Source of the DNA: Beta vulgaris subsp. vulgaris
Lineage: Eukaryota; Streptophyta; Magnoliopsida; Caryophyllales; Amaranthaceae
Direction of reading: 5' to 3'
Assembly: GCF_026745355.1 (NCBI RefSeq)
Contig: NC_079205.1
Coordinates: forward strand, 42,036,182 to 42,100,181
DNA: 64,000 nt
Each line of letters opens with the position of its first letter. The stretch's first letter is position 1. The notes under the pieces are model-generated. The model searched no databases. It was not told the DNA's origin and saw only the letters and a program-made list of their open reading frames with translations. A program made the position numbers and the translations under genes. Shown one piece after another: positions 61,620 to 64,000 of this stretch.

Positions 61620-62516
61620 TCACTCAGATGAAGGGATGGAGAGTATGACGTCAACTCTCTCAGCAATAGGATCTCCAGCTCGATAATGCTTCGATCTGTG
61701 GCCATTTACCTTGAAAGTGACATCTTGACGGTTCCAAAGCTCCACTGAACCATAAGGAAAAACCTTACAAACTTTGAATGGACCCGACCAACGCGAACGA
61801 AGTTTACCAGGAAATAGCTTCAGGTGAGAATTAAAAAGAAGAACCAAATCTCCTTCCTTGAACTCTCTTCGCACAATGCCCTTGTCATGCCATCTCTTAG
61901 TTTTCTCCTTGTACAATCTAGATCTTTCATAAGCATCAAGACGAAGCTCATCAAGTTCAGTAAGTTGAAGGAGTCTCTTCTCACCCACCGTTTGAGAATC
62001 GAAATTGAGGCTCTTAATAGCCCAGAATGCGCGATGCTCTAACTCAACAGGAAGATGACATGATTTCCAATAAACAAGACGATAGGGGGTGGTACCTATA
62101 GGGGTCTTGAATGATGTCATGTAAGCCCATAATGCGTCATCAAGTTTAGGAGCCCAATCTTTTCGCGTTCTCGCAACCGTCTTCTCTAGGATAGTTTTTA
62201 TCTCACGGTTGGAAATCTCCACTTGGCCACTAGTTTGTAGATGGTATGAAAGTCCAACCCTATGATGCACACCATACTTCTTAAGCATAGCTTGAAATTT
62301 ATTCTCCAGAAAATGCTTACCTCCATCACTAATCAAAACCCGTGGAATGCCAAAGCGAGGAAAAATAGTTTTCTTGAAAAATCTACTAACCACACGAGCA
62401 TCATTAGTTGGAGAAGCAAGAGCCTCCACCCATTTGGAGACATAGTCCACAGCAACCAGAATATACTTGTTCCCATAAGAGGAAGGGAACGGACCCATGA
62501 AATCTACACCCCACAC
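61620..62516 (-). CDS. Athila integrase core and C-terminal domain
   Basis: An uninterrupted frame of 298 codons. Numbered from its first methionine, the catalytic triad is D5 (WGVDFMG), D64 (ISDGGKHF) and E100 (SGQVEIS), with 35 residues between the last two, as in retroviral-type integrases. A conserved proline of the YHPQTSGQ motif is leucine here (YHLQTSGQ). The C-terminal part shows [20 protein letters not shown] and the [11 protein letters not shown] motif of gypsy integrases. The first methionine is not a true start: the zinc finger and the rest of pol lie upstream, separated by a stop and frameshifts. In intact elements it inserts the cDNA into host chromosomes. Confidence 0.9.
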   Translation of the reverse strand: MWGVDFMGPFPSSYGNKYILVAVDYVSKWVEALASPTNDARVVSRFFKKTIFPRFGIPRVLISDGGKHFLENKFQAMLKKYGVHHRVGLSYHLQTSGQVEISNREIKTILEKTVARTRKDWAPKLDDALWAYMTSFKTPIGTTPYRLVYWKSCHLPVELEHRAFWAIKSLNFDSQTVGEKRLLQLTELDELRLDAYERSRLYKEKTKRWHDKGIVRREFKEGDLVLLFNSHLKLFPGKLRSRWSGPFKVCKVFPYGSVELWNRQDVTFKVNGHRSKHYRAGDPIAERVDVILSIPSSE

Positions 62517-63461
62517 ATCAAATACTCTACTTCAAGAATAGTGTTAGAGGCATCTCATTCCGACGGAAAGATTTCCCGTCTTTGACAGCGATCACAAGAA
62601 TGCACATAATGATGAACATCCTTGAACAAAGTAGGCCAATAAAAACCACATTGAAGAATTTTCGCTGCAGTTTTATTAGTACTAGCATGGCCTCCACAAG
62701 GTAAATCATGACAATGAGATATAATAGGGATACCTCATTTCCAGGAATACACCTTCTAATCACCCCATCCGCACAAGACTTGTAAAGGAAGGGATCATCC
62801 CAAAATACCTCCTCACATCCTTAAAGAATTTCTTCTTTTGTTGAGATGAATAGCCATGAGGAATAGTGTCACTAGCCAAATAGTTGGCTATATCAGCATA
62901 CCATGGGATCTCTGCAGTGGCTAAAGCTAGAAGTGCTCATCAGGAAAAGTATCATCAATTGGAGAGCCTCATCACCCTCAGCATCCATAACAATTCGAGA
63001 AAGGTGATCTGCAAAACATTCTCAGCACCCTTCTTGTCTCGAATCTCCAAGTCAAACTCTTGTAACAAAAAATCCACCGAATCAAACGGGGCTTAGCATC
63101 CTTCTTGCTCATCAAATATTTAAGAGCCGCATGATCAGTGTGAATTATCACCTTCGACCCCACCAGATAGGACGAAATTTCTCCATCGCATATACACTGC
63201 TAACACTCCTTCTCAGTTGTGGCATAGTTCATCTGGGCCGGAGTAAGAGTCTTGCTTGTATAGTAGATGGCATGAAGTTTACATTCCTCCCTCTGACCCA
63301 ATACTGCGCCCACTGCGTAGTCACTAGCATCGCACATAATCTCAAAAGGGAGATTCCAGTCAGGCGATTGAATTATAGGAGCAAAATAAGAGCCGCTTTT
63401 AACCTGTGAAAAGCCTCAGTACAAGCATCAGTAAACAAAAGGGACATCTTTGCCTAAAAGC
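62517..63461 (-). pseudogene. Athila integrase zinc finger and RNase H, frame-broken
   Basis: The minus strand carries [14 protein letters not shown] and HSCDRCQR, the H-H-C-C finger, at about 62730-62570. It also carries an RNase H piece (KVIIHTDHAALKYLMSKKDAKPRLIRW, 63155-63075). Pieces lie in different frames with stops between, so this part of pol is not open. Confidence 0.75.
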
Positions 63462-64000
63462 TCAGTTAGAGGTCGAGCAATTTTGAAAATTTTTTATGAA
63501 GCGGCGGTAGAATCCCGCATGACCAAGAAAACTCCTTACTCCTTTGACAGAGTTAGGAGGTGGTAAACGCTCAATGACCTCTATTTTTGCTTTATCGACT
63601 TCAATGCCCCGATGAGAAACAATATGACCCAGAACGACTCCTTGTTGCACCATGAAATGACATTTTTCCCAGTTGAGAATTAAATTAACTTCTTGACATC
63701 GATGGAGCACCTTTTGTAAATTAGCAAGGCAAACATCAAAAGATGTTCCATAGACGGAGAAGTCATCCATAAACACTTCCATAGAGTTCTCAATAAGACT
63801 GGAGAAAATTGCCCATGCAACGCTGAAAAGTGGCAGGAGCATTACATAATCCAAATGGCATCCTTCGATAAGCAAAGGTGCCATAAGGACATGTAAAGGT
63901 AGTCTTTTCCTGGTCACTTGGATGAATAGGAATTTGAAAAAAACCAGAGTATCCATCCAACCAACTGAAAAAAGGAATGTTTTGCCAGTCTTTCCAACAT
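63462..64000 (-). pseudogene. Athila reverse transcriptase, C-terminal half
   Basis: The minus strand shows the catalytic segment MEVFMDDFSVYG (FMDD motif), then NLILNWEKCHFMVQQGVVLG and VRSFLGHAGFYRRFIKNFQ, the closing motifs of gypsy RT. The catalytic aspartate pair is intact. The N-terminal half and upstream gag/protease lie beyond the window edge. Confidence 0.88.

Larger units (their letters stand above)
56279..64000 (-). mobile_element. Athila-type gypsy retrotransposon, 3' part
   Basis: Minus-strand element running off the right edge. From its 3' end: LTR 56279-57754, PPT 57755-57770, 3' non-coding region, env-like ORF 59248-60599, spacer with a leader-like region, integrase 61620-62516, RNase H and RT to 64000. 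Integrase motifs ([35 protein letters not shown]) and the env-like ORF after integrase are typical of Athila. The gene order and PPT agree with the strand assignment. Confidence 0.92.

Overview
The window is plant nuclear DNA, most likely from a eudicot. It is AT-rich and packed with nested transposable elements. Only two ordinary host genes are visible. One is a three-exon R2R3-MYB repressor gene of the subgroup 4 type (23824-25942). The other is a tRNA-Asn(GTT) gene lying antisense in that MYB gene's second intron (25111-25183). Nothing prokaryotic or organellar was seen, and the species cannot be fixed from the sequence.

Layout, left to right. 1-661 is the 3' end of a Ty1/copia element (RNase H tail plus probable LTR). 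662-3744 is AT-rich intergenic DNA with a ~190 bp direct duplication. 3883-10406 is a minus-strand LINE (RNase H, zf-RVT, RT and endonuclease end) flanked by an 11 bp near-perfect target duplication. A 1.34 kb non-autonomous CACTA element (5026-6367, TSD TTG) and a second, 5'-truncated LINE sit inside it. 10630-22799 is a solo Athila-type LTR that was split by a CACTA transposon (11597-22293, TSD GTT). That transposon was in turn split by a small related CACTA (19552-21135, TSD GAC). The outer CACTA has a minus-strand TNP2-like transposase gene and a second gene ending in a Ulp1-type protease domain. 22870-26640 holds the MYB gene and its flanks.

26645-40114 is an old copia element whose RT is replaced by remnants of a minus-strand RPA70-like gene. 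The last RPA exons are duplicated in tandem, and a young copia element with both LTRs (29719-35742, TSD GTTTA) sits inside the first copy. 40115-44006 is intergenic, with a microsatellite and two Stowaway MITEs. 44007-52125 is a head-to-tail pair of ~3.95 kb non-coding LTR-retroelement units (LTR, leader, 3' region with a ~58 bp minisatellite), of a Tat/Ogre-like type, with hAT-like repeats inside. 52125-56278 is the 3' half of a Tekay/Del-type chromovirus and its 3' LTR. 56279-64000 is a minus-strand Athila element (3' LTR, env-like ORF, integrase, RNase H, RT) that continues past the window.

Several insertions are supported by a second copy of the same repeat in this window that lacks the insertion, so much of the nesting order can be read directly. 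Most frameshifts in the young copia and the chromovirus are single-base changes in short homopolymers, with no nonsense substitutions noticed by eye. Some 'pseudogene' breaks may therefore be residual assembly indels. The most interesting unexplained structures are perfect self-complementary stems at both LTR junctions of the young copia, and an array of palindromic ACGTGTC motifs present both in the Athila LTR and upstream of its env-like ORF.
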